From Hyalella azteca (taxonomy: Eukaryota; Arthropoda; Malacostraca; Amphipoda; Hyalellidae), in contig NW_025946706.1 of the NCBI RefSeq assembly GCF_000764305.2, positions 248,001-312,000 on the forward strand: a stretch of DNA of 64,000 bases, read 5' to 3'. The notes under the pieces were generated by a model. That model saw nothing but the letters and a program-made list of their open reading frames with translations. It was not told the DNA's origin and made no database searches. Shown here one piece after another: positions 36,909-50,956 of this stretch. The stretch's first letter is position 1, and every line of letters begins with the position of its first letter. Made by a program: the position numbers and the translations under genes.

Positions 36909-37734
36909 TCATAATGATGAGACAATAAGACTTACGCTGTTTGCTCTCCGTGTCGCACTTAACCTTTGCTCGGTTGCATCAGGCAGAGATACTCTGCACA
37001 ATAGAGTTCAACGCGGCGGGTTTGATAACGATCTCCAGTCAGCGATTGTAGTGCTGATTTCTTAAATGCACCGTTTTCTCACAAATTTTGGAATAAATGA
37101 ACGCAATTCTAAGAATTTTTCTTGAAACGTGAGCCTGCGCGCGTATCACTGTTGCATATGCTCAAAATATTCAAAGCTTGGTTAATAAGCCGCTAGCTTT
37201 TACTAACTACGGTACCATATTTCTTAATGATGAAAAGATATTTTTATTAAATCAATAAAAAAGCTGCATTATGCAAATAAGATCAACACAGAAGATAAAG
37301 ATGATGTTGAACATACCGTGTATGTAGGACATATACAATAGTCACTTTATACATTTATGGAGTTTATTTCGTATCATAATAATCAGAGTCTGAGAAAAAA
37401 ATGAAAAAGAATTACATAAATCATATTGTGGACTTTCATATGATGAATTTTTTTCCACATTGTGAAAAGTCGTAGATGAAGTCGTAGATGACTATAGAGC
37501 AAGGAAGAAAACTTAGTTACTTGCAAGTTGCAACCCAATTCAAGCTCTGCGGTATTTATAAACAAAATAAAAGCTTTTAGACACAAATTTCTGCTCAGAA
37601 AACAGGCTTTGTGCCGGTGATGCAAGTCTGTCTGAACCAACACCTGAGTACGGTGGAGATAAGATAGAGGAACAAATGTTCATATCTTGTGAGATGGGAA
37701 TACCAGAATCAATTCAGGCTTAAATACCTGGGAA

Positions 37735-38075
37735 TGAACGTTGTTTACATGTGTGCTTGATAAGATGAATATTGAACTTTGTTTACATATGTTTCTGATG
37801 AGACAAATGTTGAACGTTGTTTACATGTGTTCCTGATGAGACAAATGTTGAACGTTGTTTACATGTGTTCCTGATGAGACAAATGTTGAACGTTGTTTAC
37901 ATGTGTTCCTGATGAGATAAATGTTGAACGTTGTTTACATGTGTTCCTGATGAGATAAATGTTGAACGTTGTTTACATGTGTTCCTGATGAGATAAATGT
38001 TGAACGTTTTTACATGTGTTCCTGATGAGACAAATGTTTAACGTTTTTACATGTGTTCCTGATGAGACAAAATTA
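37735..38075. repeat. 38-39 bp minisatellite (TTGTTTACATGTGTTCCTGA)
   Basis: About eight units of GTTGAACGTTGTTTACATGT, then GTTCCTGATGAGA, then CAAAT or TAAAT. Outer units are diverged and inner ones nearly identical. Non-coding. Confidence 0.92.
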
Positions 38076-41000
38076 CTCTCCAAGGTTTCGCGGTATTAAT
38101 AATTTATTCCCCAATTGACTGTTGATTTATTAGTTAATTTTTTTGGTTCTTGCCCAGCAAGTTAAATGAATTACTTAAGTCTATATTAATTATTTTTATT
38201 CATTTCCGCATTACAGCTCGCTTGCTTCTTAGCGGAAAGCAATGCAAGGTTAATTTTATTAACATTCTTTATTACACATCAAGACTCGTTCTCGACGTGC
38301 AGTTGGAAGAACTGTGAACTCGCAGTGACGTATTTTAGCTATATTTCATAATAATGCTGTTCAATATTTCGGGCTTGATCTTTCGGTGGTGTAAGCTGTT
38401 TCGTATGTATTTTAAATTTTAGGTTCCGAGGTTGATACAGACATTGTTGCGCTGCCATAAAATTCTAGTTCGTTCGTTGGGTGTTGCTGCTTATGATGTT
38501 TCACTATTTAGTTTCAGACATTTATAACCAAATTAAAGAAGTGTTTCAATGCATACGTGAAAGTATGTATTGTGACTTGATGCCAGACATCTTATTCAGT
38601 ATTTTTCTTGACGCTTAATATTCATTTGGTCAGTGAAAGCAATAAACTCTTGAAAAATTAATGCAAACTCTTGCACCGGCCCAATATTCAGGAGCCTTAG
38701 TGGAGTACAGACAGAATTCAAATTTTGAGGTAAAAATGTCCACAGTTAAATTAAGCTTCTTATTCAAAGTAAATACTTTCCACGTCTCCAGACAATTATT
38801 TTATTGGAGTGAGTGTGAGAGACATTACTTCCTCTGTCTGAAAGCTTACGCGAAACAAGGGGAGTTTTTTTTATTTTTCTGGCAGAAAAATAGACGCGGT
38901 AATTAGAAAGGGCCAAACGTTTTACACGGAAAGATTTGTCGTGAATGCAGCCATGCTTGGACGGTGCTGGACTCGCTTACAGGTCGAAAAGAAGATTGCT
39001 TACGAGATCTTTCGTTCTTTTATGGGATCGTCGCCGCTCTATGAAAGGTTGATCAATACTGGAAACGAAAGCAATGTAGTTTTATGGAGCTTTTTACATG
39101 GTGTTTTTATTTTCGCCACTCTGCGTCATCGTGTGTTTTGTCGCCGACCTTTCAATTTCTCACTGATCTGCAGTAGCAAATCTTCGAGAAGAAGCAACAC
39201 CACAAGAACTATTGTTACGTGCGACGTGTCGTGTGCTACAGATTTAATCTATGGGAACTATTTTATCGCAGAATTTTTTTTCGGAAATCTCATTCGATTG
39301 GCAGTGCGTTGCCAGTGACGGGAGCCAAGTATAGTTGGCTATATTATTTTCTCGTGCCGGTTAATTAATTGAATATTCGGTGCTAATTTAAAATTAATTA
39401 CCGTATTAAGTGATATATCATCAAGTTCTTGTCTTCCATTATTTAAATGAACAACTAGACTTGATTTATTAATTAAAGTTCCTGTGTAATCCAGTTTAAA
39501 ATTTAACTTCATAGAAGTTGTAAGCTAGTAGATAAAGCTTGGCTTGCTGCCAAGGGCCATTACTAAAAATCAGCATTATATGCTTACATGTAAAATGTTC
39601 ACGTCATGCGAAGGCGCAAATAGATGCGGATATGCGGGGGTCGAACCGACAAATTATTATTCGGAAACGATAGCCGACCGCGTGTCAGTTAACGGATTTG
39701 GCAAGTCAACCTGCAGATTGCGGAGCTTGCTATTTAAATGCAGGAACAAGACTGCGAAGACGTTAATGCAAGGCAACCTCATTAGCATGCAGCACCTCAC
39801 TCCCACTACTAACATGCTCCAAGATCATCGCGTTCGTCCTCAAGAAGGACCAACCCTGCAAGTCCACCCGCTCTTGCGACAGTCCGGCGAATATTAATTC
39901 TGTAAAAGACTTGCACGTCCACTTACTACAACCTCTTGGCTTTGACACATTTATTTGCTAGAAGTTGAGCCACATCCGTTATTCGAGATTTTCATCTTGC
40001 ATCAGATTCCTTGTGCCACAATCATTAACTTATTTAAATATTGAATGTAGTTTATATTTAGCTGTATTATTTGCAGTTGCCGCTTTTCACTCAAACACGA
40101 TACAGTTCAAAGTACGTACATAATTCATTTATATGTATCACCGATTAACGTGTAAATGCATTCTCATGTTGACCTCGCGCATGTTACACATGATAGACAC
40201 CTATGTTGAAATAAACATTTTTTAAATAAAAAAAAACGTGTCTAATACCTCTATGTTTAACACGTTTGTCATCCTGACATTTCGCAGGATATATCGTAAC
40301 ACTTCAGAAAGAACAACGTGTTAGATTACCTCTGAAACGTATGCAAGTTTCTTATATGTTGAAATCACGGTTGTTCAGCCGTTAACACTTAAAACAGAAC
40401 AAAGTATAACGCGCGATAGCCACATTGTTAATGTACAACACACCCTATCGCGCGCAGGATATGGTTACAGCTACATATGGCGCGTTAGAGTCACCCCTCT
40501 TCCCGGTATGTGTGTTAAACGCTTGTTATCAGGCGACGCAGATGTAGTATAGCTTCATATACAATCGCCCTCACCTAGGCTATATTCTTACTTCTCACTG
40601 TTGCGTGAAACGTCTTCAAGTGTTTGTTGCTGATAGCGTCCGATAAGCCTATACTTAAATCATTAAACAGTTTCACCCAATTAGCTTTATTGCAATCCTT
40701 GGGGGTGACAGAGTCTGTGGCCGACAGAGAAGTGTATTTCCAGGTGACACGGTTTGTAGTTTGTCCAATTAGTTTAATTTTAGATCATCGGACCTGAATT
40801 AAGAAATGTCATTCTTCGTGTTTTAAAACGAAAATGTTTGTATTCATTTTGTTAGTTCAATCATGTGGTTTTTATACCGATCATTTTTGTGACCAGTTTT
40901 CACATGAAATAGAAAATTTGGAAAATTTGATCACAATTAATTATTGTTTATGATAATCAAGTAGTTTATCGAAGCAACCTTGAGGAGTAGCAGAAACTTT

Positions 41001-42434
41001 AATAGAACCACAAAGTAGGTTAACTAACGTATATTAATTTTCCAATTTATTTCATTCAGATCCATTCATTGTTGTGTATTCTCGTTGAAGAGCGCACTAC
41101 ATGAGTTAATCCATATCCAAAATTATATAGAAACATGCCGTGCAATGTCCTTATATTTTATAAATAATTTTTACGTCCTGCAATGCTTGATTTTCCCAAG
41201 TAATTAAAGTAACAGACTTAGCTCGTTACAATCACCCCTAGGATGACGTCACGACCGTGACGGCTCACTCGATACGCCCGCTGTGCCCGTAAGGATAACT
41301 ATAATAACTCCTCGACGTTCGCCACAGTTTCATGCCTACACTCAGATAATTGAGCGAGACTTTGTCCAAATAACGATGCCCTTTTTGCGCTTGTGTGGTT
41401 CAATCCTGACCCAGTTTGCCCGGCAAAAGAGCGGCTAAGTGCTTCGTCCGCTCTTTTTGACAATACATTTTTTTGACAATATGACCCACACAGTTCTTTG
41501 AGGGTACGTCGGCAGGTGGAGGCATTGATCAAGGAAACATCGTAGCCGGCAACATAATTGCTCGCTGACATTTTGGGTTCTAACCCGTCCACGGCGACCG
41601 GTGCGCGGTGTGTGAGTTAGTGGGTAAAAAAAGTATCTATCCGACACAAAGAAACAACTTTATTTAATTAAAGCTTATGCAACTAAATAAGATGAACAAA
41701 CACTATTCTGACGTAAATTTACTTGGGAAATACAAATATCACATCAAAACAACAATATCAATAAATGTTGACTTGATAATTACAATTTTGTAAAATTTAA
41801 GGTTCAAAATAATTTTTGTAATAATAATACGTAATGTATGCTGTAAAGAGGGATTATACCAGGTAAGTAGGCGTGCCTAGAAGATAGTTGAGTTGAGAAG
41901 GTTTATACCCGGCGATTTTGGTGTGTTCTGAGAAGGGTTCACACTAGAGATTTTGTTTGCTGTTTCGAGGGGGATGGGGGGGGGTAAGTAATTGATATCA
42001 AGATTTGTAGTGTGGAATTTTTTGCATTGTATAAGAAAAAATGTATAAGGGATAATCAGTTCTGGACTATACGTATGGGCGAAAAAATTGGTGTGCCTAG
42101 GTTTTCGCCGATTTTTACGAGCTCCCACAAAATGAGTGAAGTGCCGTTCGCAATAAGATGCTAATTAATTTCTCGTGGGTCAATGAAGCGTGTAAGGTCA
42201 ACGATGGAAAAGTAAGCACTTTATCACATGGATTGTCATGATGCGGTGGTGATGAGCTCATCAAAAATTCGCTTACATTGAATATTAATATTCCTTATGT
42301 GAAACCAACTTGTGTATTTTACAAATATGATGCATAAAAAGTATAAATTTCGTTAATTTTCCTACTTTCGTACGAAAGTATGAGGCATAAAACAGATTTC
42401 TCTGACCCTGCTCGCGGTGAGGTTAAAACCTGCG
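38076..42434. other. No gene seen; one dispersed repeat copy
   Basis: Open frames of 125 codons (38941-39318) and 117 codons (39544-39897) on the plus strand contain no motif or repeat I recognise and lack clear splice or start context; I do not call them genes. The minus-strand segment 41330-41440 is the dispersed repeat described at 36185. Confidence 0.4.
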
Positions 42435-42540
42435 TGCAGTGTAGGAAGGAGTGCGTACACTGCAGGAAGGAGTGCGTACACTGCAGGAAGGAGTGCGTAC
42501 ACTGCAGGAAGGAGTGCGTACACTGCAGGAAGGAGTGCAC
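42435..42540. repeat. 21-bp minisatellite (GTGCGTACACTGCAGGAAGGA)
   Basis: Five nearly perfect 21-base units. Because 21 is a multiple of three, open frames cross the array on both strands (a Cys-rich CVHCRKE repeat on the plus strand, TPSCSVR on the minus strand). These are products of the repeat and not credible genes. Confidence 0.93.
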
Positions 42541-45500
42541 GCATAGGATGATTGCTGCGGCTGTGACGTGCAGTGTACGGTCGCCTGCCAACTGTTACGT
42601 GCACCATCACGTACGTGACTGCGTGGCCCGTAAAGCTGTAATGATTTCATTTTGAAGTATAGCATTGCAGTATTTATAAGACTGAACCGAAATGTCCTGT
42701 CGGGCACTGGGCTCAAATTTAGGTTAGTATTTTTTATCCTTTCTTGATCCCTTCGCTTGATCCCTTTTTCAATTCTACATTTTTTGGCAGACGTTACGGC
42801 AATAAAATGTTCGTTCTTTAGTCTGAACAGATTCAAAGAACAAGGTCGTGTTCGTATATCCTATAGTCCGCTCCCACCGGACTCCTTGTGGAACGTTTTT
42901 TTAAAGTGAAACTCGCTGCTCTAGAAAAAAGTAAACAATCTTACTTAGATTACGTGCTTTTTTTCATCATTAAGTGATGCGTGCTCAACTACTGGACATC
43001 ACACGCTCGCACTCCTACTGTTTAGTGTGAATGCAGTTGATGAGAATGATATATAAGCATGCAGTTAAAGTGCGAGATAAAATATGTACTGAAGTGTTAA
43101 TTGTTTACGCAGGCACTTGTTTTCCGTTTAGGCGATTTTTAGTTATACTAATCAGTTTTTTCTTAATTGAGGTTAATCTTAGTGTGAGTTGATTTGTAAC
43201 GTTCCATGTAAAATCTGATGGACTTCACCAGTCTTACAGAATACTTCTGAAAAAACGCGGCAAAACATTTTGCCGCATTTTGAAAACAAAATACGGAAAC
43301 GGATCTTCTCTTTCCCTTAGTCTTTCATTTTTTCAGATTTAAATTTTCCTTGCATATTTTTACGGCTTTCTTGTTTTCGGATTCGAATTTTACTTGCATA
43401 GTTTTCCCCTGTAGTTGTATCATGAATTAATTGTAATGCTCTTAGATGAGGCTGAGGTCGTGAGCGGAGAACCATGCATTATTTCACCAGGCTGCTCGAC
43501 GACAGCAGCGTCTTATACTGCGTCCTTAACACTTCTTCTATCTCTATAATTACTGAGGGAAAATGAGACAATTTTAAAGCTTCCTATGCGCGATAACACT
43601 CGCTGTATGCTGAGGGTTCTAACATACCGTGTTTTAATTGGAATAACAGTGAGCACTAGTGTGCTGCTGTAAACAAATGACTGTTGTGTTCTAAATTCAT
43701 GCTTGAATAAATATACCTCTATATAGGAAATATTTCCCATTGGTGCATTGTAGCTTCCCTATTTAATGAAAAAATAGTTGGAATTATCGAAGGGAATATT
43801 TTATTAATACGAAATAACTCCTTGTTATTGTATAATGGCTAATTCAATTCGTCCTTGTTATACCAGCCGCCAAATGGCGGCACTTTTGTAAGGTTATTTT
43901 TTATCGTGTTCTCTTAGTCCATCAGCTGATGCATGTTCATGCTGCCTGGCCGCTTGTGCATGCGTACAAATCGTAGGCGGGCATTCGCTAAGATCTGGCT
44001 CTATTTTGTAAGTTGCTCTCCACAACCTAGTATTTTATTAGCTGCTCTCCACAACTTAGTATTTTTTAAACTGTTCTCTACCACTTAGTATTTTATAAGC
44101 TGCTCTCCACAATCTAGTATTTTATAAGCTGCTCTCACAACTTAGTATTTTATAAACTGTTCTCCACAATTTTTTGCTGCGGCTGTCTCCGTGAGAGTCG
44201 CGCTCTCCGCTACGTCCCTTTGTAATGAAGCGAGACGGACCGCCCGAGCACAACTTTCGAGGTGACTGCTTTTCACACGGCAACGGTCTCCGAATAACGT
44301 CCATTTGTGCTCGGTCCCTTTGTCCATTTTCGTTCTTCACATTTGTTTGCTCTTTGTTTAGGATACATGTAGCTTTCTTTCCCTTGTAGTTACCGTTTCT
44401 TCGTATGTTTCGTCGCTAGTCATTCTCACGTAACTTTTAGCCGGATTTCAAAACTTGTGTGTATCTTGAATATTTATTTTGTTGACGAATCGGAGAAATG
44501 AACATGTTACTGAAGTATTTTGATGAACGTGCAAGCGGAGTGATTTTTACACCTTAAACAACATTGTGATATGCAACAATTCCTTCCGCATTTCATATTC
44601 TTGCATTTGGTGACAACAAATTTGGGGGTAACGAAGCACTTTTTAGTAGCAAGATAACCTTGAGGAATCAAATCTTTTGAGGCGTGGTTGAGGAATCAAA
44701 TCTTTTGAAGTAAAAGATTTAGGACTTTTTGCCTCCGACTCTATACGTATAATTGGATACTTCAAATATTGTGTATTTTCCGCATGATTCAGATAAATTT
44801 CATGTCAATGATTTCCGTTTCTCCTGGTAAATTCCATCTGATGATTATGCACAAACATACTCGTGTCTTCCCTATCCTATCCATATACGCGTAGGCGGTG
44901 TTCGAAGACTCGTGTGCTTGAGTATATGCTTGATATAGACGCGCTCGATCAAACTTCTTGCAAACTCATATTCATTGCACTCAAACTCCGAATGCCTTTT
45001 ACAAGGGCAAGTGTGTGACGTTCAATCTATTGTTAGTCATCAAATAAGTACCTGTAGAGATGCCGTAACTGTTGGCTGCTCTTCTTTCTTCATCATATTG
45101 CATTCTATTATTTCGTAGGTTCTCCACGCTGGACGTTGGCATTTCTGCGCCGGCGATTGTTCCGCAAAAATTGCATGGCGAACTCTGCGTAACGGAGGAA
45201 CCGCGGATCGCCGCCTCCGCTGCTGCTACGTTAAATCCGCGTCATGATTCTTCAGCTGACCGCATTTTGGCAAAAAAATAAAACAAATTAACGGAAGACG
45301 TTTTGACCTGCTAGCATTTGAAGGGAAAAATGCTTAGTGATGATATACGTGCGTGTAGCTTTTTTCATTGTTTTGTAAAACAATGTATTGTTAATGAATC
45401 TGAATAAACTGCTTGTGCGCTCTTTATTTATAAACACATATGTTTCTAGATTTTATTACGATCGGTTCCTGTACATGAAATTTTGCTCTGAAATGAATCA

Positions 45501-45974
45501 GCTTAGAGGACTATTTATTTGTGTAATTTCTGATGTTGTACAGGATGATCACGTTCCTTCTTTCTCTCGCTATAATTACGCTTTAAACGCTCGACTTTCG
45601 TTGAAAGTCGGCGCTACGGCTTATCACTAGCCATTTGAGTGGCACACTTCATGGCGATGGAAAAAATAGGATGCGACGCCGATTTAATTTCACTGCAGCA
45701 GGATAAGCCAATATATGGTTAACAATCAAACCATTCTCATTAAACTGTTGCCTCTGACAGTTCCGTCGTTGGCTGTTTTTTTTCTCTTAAAAAGCGTAAA
45801 TGTGAAGTGTAGATAGCTTGTATATACGATATCTTAGCTCTATGTCTCCAAATATTTAAGACTTTTACTCCAGTAATGACTCCTAACCTAGTCTCTGCAA
45901 TCACTAATGATTCCAGAATCTCCGTTTGTGGTTTGAAAGTTTTGTTATATATAAGTAATATATATATATATATA
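42541..45974. other. No gene seen
   Basis: Contains the 29-bp repeat at 44005-44170. A GC-richer island at 45118-45281 is preceded by an acceptor-like ATTATTTCGTAG and stays open for about 50 codons, but it matches no family and I cannot link it to other exons. Confidence 0.35.
44005..44170. repeat. 29-bp minisatellite (GCTGCTCTCCACAACTTAGT)
   Basis: Five to six units of GCTGCTCTCCACAACTTAGT followed by ATTTTATAA, with variants (CTGTTCTCTACC). Non-coding. Confidence 0.88.
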
Positions 45975-46951
45975 CCGTAAAATGGGGTAACTTTGACCAC
46001 TTTTTTTTCAAAATGATACAATTTTTTTACTAGATAAGTTAAACTTAAATTGAAACGTGCAACACACTGGTCTATACTCTAGCTTTACTCACCAAAAATT
46101 GCTGGCTCCTGCCTCTCATAGTTTTGATGTAATTTCAAAAAAAGTGATGGTCTTTGTTACCCCAGCTCTTGGGGTTTCTTTGACCGGGTGGCAAAATCAA
46201 TTTTATTTTTTGGTAAAATGACTCCAAATAACTCCAGGTTGTGGTGCATTGTAATAGAACTCTTCTAGTTACATATGCAAAAGATAAATTTTAGGAAAGT
46301 GTCATAGCTTGCAAATGGGGGGCGCCGCCCCCCAATGGGCGAAATGTGACCACCTAATGGCAGCCGTGACGGGGTAACATTGACCGGTTTGGAAATTAAG
46401 TTAAAATTACCATATATAAGACTCTGTACAGTCTGAAACATAAAGAAAAAAACATTAATAGGTCTATCAAACATAAAATATGGTATATTGGTACCTATGG
46501 TAATTTTAACTTAATTCCCAAGCCGGTCAATGTTACCCCGTCACGGCTGCCATTAGGTGGTCAAAGTTCCCCATTGGGGGGCGGCGCCCCCCATTTGCAA
46601 ACTATGACACTTTCCTAAAATTTGTCTTTTGCATATGTAACTAGAAGAGTTCTACTACAATGCATCAAAACCTGGAGTTATTTTACCAAAAAATAAAAAA
46701 ATTGGAGGGGGGTACTCCGACAGGCTTTGAATAATAGCTCTTTTTCGTTGGTCATATTATTAATTTTTAACCTATTAGATACGCAAACTTTTTAAATCTT
46801 TCTATTGTGTTATGTAGCCTCAGTATTGGGCCTTTGATGGCCATCGACAAAATTTTTCTATGTCAAATCGTTTTTGAGTTTTGAGGGTTTTTGTTAAAAA
46901 AAGAAAAGTGGTCAAAGTTACCCCGCCGGTCAAAGTAACCCCATTTTGCGG
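45975..46951. mobile_element. TA-flanked foldback element, copy 4 (complete, in a TA microsatellite)
   Basis: Begins CCGTAAAATGGGGTAACTTT and ends in its reverse complement with minor changes (last bases CCATTTTGCGG). It is flanked by TATATA on both sides, so it inserted into a (TA)n tract. It has the same palindromic core as copies 1-3 and no coding capacity. Confidence 0.9.
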
Positions 46952-46953
46952 TA

Positions 46954-49900
46954 TATATATATATATTTTTATATTATATATTTTTATTTTGTTATATGAT
47001 CCCTGATGTTGATTGTGCGATAGCTTACAATGTTATCTTTCAGGAAAGAGTTGCTTTCTTACGAGAAACCAGTAATTTGCAATTATTTCCTTTATCATGT
47101 ACAGCGATCTATATTGACTTCGCAAAAAATGGAGGTGGCTCTGCTTTTTTCCGTTCATCTGTTTCTTCACAAAGTTTTTCGTACTAAAAATACGGCTGCT
47201 TGACGAGGATTTATTGCAATACAAATGGACCGCATTTTGTTGAATCTGAAAAAAACGAGCTTGCCCTGGCAACTCAACGGCATGTGACCTTTTCCTATAG
47301 GCGGTCGCCGTACGAGTGTGCCTCGCGGGTTGTGCTCCTCGAGAATATTGTCATGTTCACGCTATTGTATTACGATTAATTGAAATTAAGTGATGCATGA
47401 GAGGTACTTAAAAGTTGACTGTTGTTTCTCTGTTGAGTAGATTTTATTCTTATTACCAATAAAACAATACCATTCGTACGCACGCTGGCTGACGGTAGAC
47501 AAAAAGTGCTCATGCATGGTCGCCTTATAACCTCGTGGGTGTAGGACGTGTATATGGTGGCCACCATGTCTCTGCTCTAATGTTCCATGGAAATATAGTC
47601 GCAAGCAGTTCATGGGACTCGAGAAAACCCTCAAGTGCTTGACGTCAGTGCCTGCCCCCTCTCCCCCCGTCGATGATCGCGCTCTCCCCACCCCCTTGTC
47701 TGCCACGTCCCCTTCCAGTCGATTATCATGCTATTGCCACCTAGTCTGCCATGCCTCTATTCCCCACTCGATCATCATACTACCGCCCACCCCTCTTCCC
47801 CGCCTGCCAGGCCCCCCTCCCCTTGTCAACCATCATGCTAACCCCCCAGCCTGCCATGCTCCCCTCCCCTACCCCTCCCCTCCAGCCTGCCATGCTCCCC
47901 CTCCCCCCCCGCTGAATCATTGTTCCGGTGCAGGGCCGCGGAGATCGTTAGCTGCGTACGTTAAGATGTCGTACGCGCGCAACGCCCTGACGCAAGCAAG
48001 CGTGTGCGCGCGTCGCTCTATGAGCGCACACAATGCACTTCATATTTCAGCTTTCTTGCCGTGTTTTATTTATCCAATTGTAAATTTCAATTTGTGTGGG
48101 CGTCGCTGGAATGTCTCAAGGGCGGAGAGCTGTGACATTTTAGACATGGATTTATTACTGCTGAGTTACGATGTAGTCTGAACACATGAGGTCATACTAG
48201 AATATTACTGATATTATGCGTGTTCCTGCGAAGTAACGATGCATGCAGCTTTGTTTGTCTCGACGTGTCACGCCTTGTCTCTAACATGTCAGTAACATGT
48301 CTATAACACGACCATCACATGATTATAACAAGTGTGTAGCACGACTATCACATGATTATAACTCGTGTGTAGCACGACTATCACATGTCTATAACACGAC
48401 CATCACACGATTATAACACGTGTGTAGCACGACTATCGCATGTCTATAACACGACCATCACACAATTGTAACCCGCCTGTAATATGCATACGCATGTGTA
48501 TACTGCAAACGAGGAGAACCTTCGCAGCACATTAAAATTCTGCACCAGCAACGCAGATATCGGCATCGACCCGACGTCTGTTGCAACCTTGCAGGATCCA
48601 TCGATTGCGCGACTGAGACTTGATTGTTCTCGCTAATGAGTTGCCCTGTTGCTACTATTGAATACAATTACATTAATTTTGCTAATGATATTTCTTGCTT
48701 TTATTTCGAAAAATATCAGTGATTTTATTAAATGTACACAAACGTTTAGTGCAAAAGCTCAAGAGATTTAATGTTGCGTTTATTTTGTATAAATACCGTC
48801 GAGACTAATGGATCATAATTCGTTTAAATTAAATTGCTGACGTTCACAGTCATCATTAAATGTCATTCGTTAATTGATGGATGTTCTATATTCATTATTA
48901 AAATTTCGATTTGTTTTTATTTTCCCCTTGTGGATGATGAACGATTTTTGATTTGAGAAACTTCCGTTGAATGAGACCTTCCACCTGGTTGGTGATGTTT
49001 ATCTTGACCTCCGGTGAGGATAGCTAAAAAGCTGGAGCCCTAGTATAAACAAATGGCCACTACAATAACTAACTCCTCGCCGATTTATGTACCTATACGT
49101 CGACTCAAAAGTGCTGAAATGTACAGTTTGGATTTTTTAGCCCGTTTAATGGTGATACTTACTAATCTAATGTTACTTACTAATCTAATGTTACTTACTA
49201 ATCTAATGGTGTTACCTATACTGTTACTGATCTCGTTACTAATTAATTATTGGTTATGCGAATAATTGATGTTTTCCCACGTCGATTTTATAGACATCGT
49301 CGCCGTGAGCGCGTGATATCGTCGTTCTATGAAACTCGCGTTACTTTCTACCACAATTCAAGTATCACACAAAAATCCATAAATAAATCAGTTTTAACGA
49401 CTAAGGCGCCATTGTTCACCGTCAGAAAGAGAATCTCGTGGGAGTTAATAAACTTAGCTTGTTATGTTACTATGGTAAACACATCCCTGTGTGTTCAGAC
49501 TGTAACGGGATGTTCGACATTCGGCAGGTTATCTGTCAATTATTTTCTTGTATACTATAAGAAAGAGAATGGGGCTTCGCGTCGCTAAAAAATGCATTGC
49601 AAAATGACACCCCGAAACGACGAAATTCAATTCAGGCGTAGCCTTCACTCAGAGAAATGGGTGTAAGCAACGCTGTGTCCCAATCACGAAAGTGCAAGGC
49701 CGTGCTCTGGGCTCTGTAGTACCGCCATTGTTTCAAGGCTTTTGAGTGTGTGCGGGCAGCGAGGTGTTCTTATTTTTTTATTGCTAACGTTTGTGCTTAG
49801 GCCTAACTTGCGAAATTTATTCCATGTGTGGAAAATTGCCGACAACAGCTCTCATGCGTTGAGATTAAGAATAGATTACGTTTCTAATTTAGCATGTTTG

Positions 49901-49980
49901 TTATTGTAGACCTTACACTGTATCAGTAAGACACATAACAGTTTAGAATAAATTAGATTTTAAATCAAAATTTATACTAG
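46954..49980. other. Non-coding stretch with several simple arrays
   Basis: Holds a pyrimidine-rich minisatellite-like tract (about 47640-47925, units of CCTGCCATGCTCCCCTCCCC), an array of CACGACTATCACATG / TATAACACG units (about 48260-48480) and a 16-bp triplicate ACTAATCTAATGTTAC (about 49155-49210). The 189-codon open frame over the C-rich tract is low complexity and I do not accept it as a gene. Confidence 0.5.
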
Positions 49981-50956
49981 GGGCAGGGTGGCCCAGTGGT
50001 TAGAGTTCAGAGTACAAGGATTGGCGCAGAGAGGTGCGGGTTCGATCCCAGCTCTGTGCGCCACTTTCTGGCAGGGTTGGCGATTTTTTTGATTTTTTTA
50101 AAAAAATCAAAAATCAATGATTTTTTTTATTTTTTCATGATTTTTTTTATTTATTTGATTTTTTTTTATTTTTTCAGCTTTTTTGTCTTTTTGAGGTGTT
50201 ATTTTTTATGTTGCAATTAGCCTACTAACAATAACACTATATGGATCATAATGGATGGCTAGAAAGGGCACTTATTGCCTTCAATAATGACCAACAGGCC
50301 AAGGTGGTGTTTCCCACTTAGGGATTTTTGGGTAAACAATTATTGACAAGTCTATTCATTAGCTTTGTAAAGTTTGTATGGAGCAGGCCTAGCAAGGTAA
50401 TGAGCTAAATATTGACCATTTAATTAACTTGCTTCAATATACAAAAACACTTCAGGAATGCAGATCTCCTAAACATTGAAGAGTCACGTAACAGATAGGT
50501 AGCGATAGCACAGTGCACAGCACTATCAATAGATCTACTAGTTTTATGTCTTATAAATCTACCAGACTCTACCTTCTATACACATGCACCGAGTCACCGA
50601 CTAGTAGTGAATGAGTGACTGACTGCACTGTTCCCATTTAATTTAGACCAATAAACCAATACTAAACATAAACTGAACGATAACCAAACAAACCTCATAC
50701 GACTTGAAACGAGACTTAAGTTATGAGAAAAGCTAACACTGTTTGAAATAAACATGTGCACAATTCAAATATTTTATATCTATTCACTGCATTTAATTAT
50801 TTTATATATAGTCTTATAATTGTAATTGTTTTGTTTCTAGTTTTAAATTCACATATTTAAAGATTGAAATTATTATTTTAATTAGAATACTCGCATTAGG
50901 GTGGAAAATCTTTCTAATTGCCTAAAAGGTCAATACAATCTCAACCTCTCAATATA

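Noticed and set aside
38941..39318. 125-codon open frame
   Set aside because: No recognisable domain, no neighbouring exon with matching phase, and length within chance for a 64-kb window.
39610..39720. Possible minus-strand tRNA (GTCGGTTCGACCC near 39640)
   Set aside because: The T-arm loop is recognisable, but the T stem and acceptor stem do not pair.
42380..42655. Cys-rich 91-codon frame with CVHCRKE repeats
   Set aside because: It is produced by a 21-bp tandem repeat that leaves open frames on both strands.
47612..48181. 189-codon Pro-rich open frame
   Set aside because: Low-complexity pyrimidine-rich tract with repeated CCTGCCATGCTCCCC units; no domain and no splice or start context.
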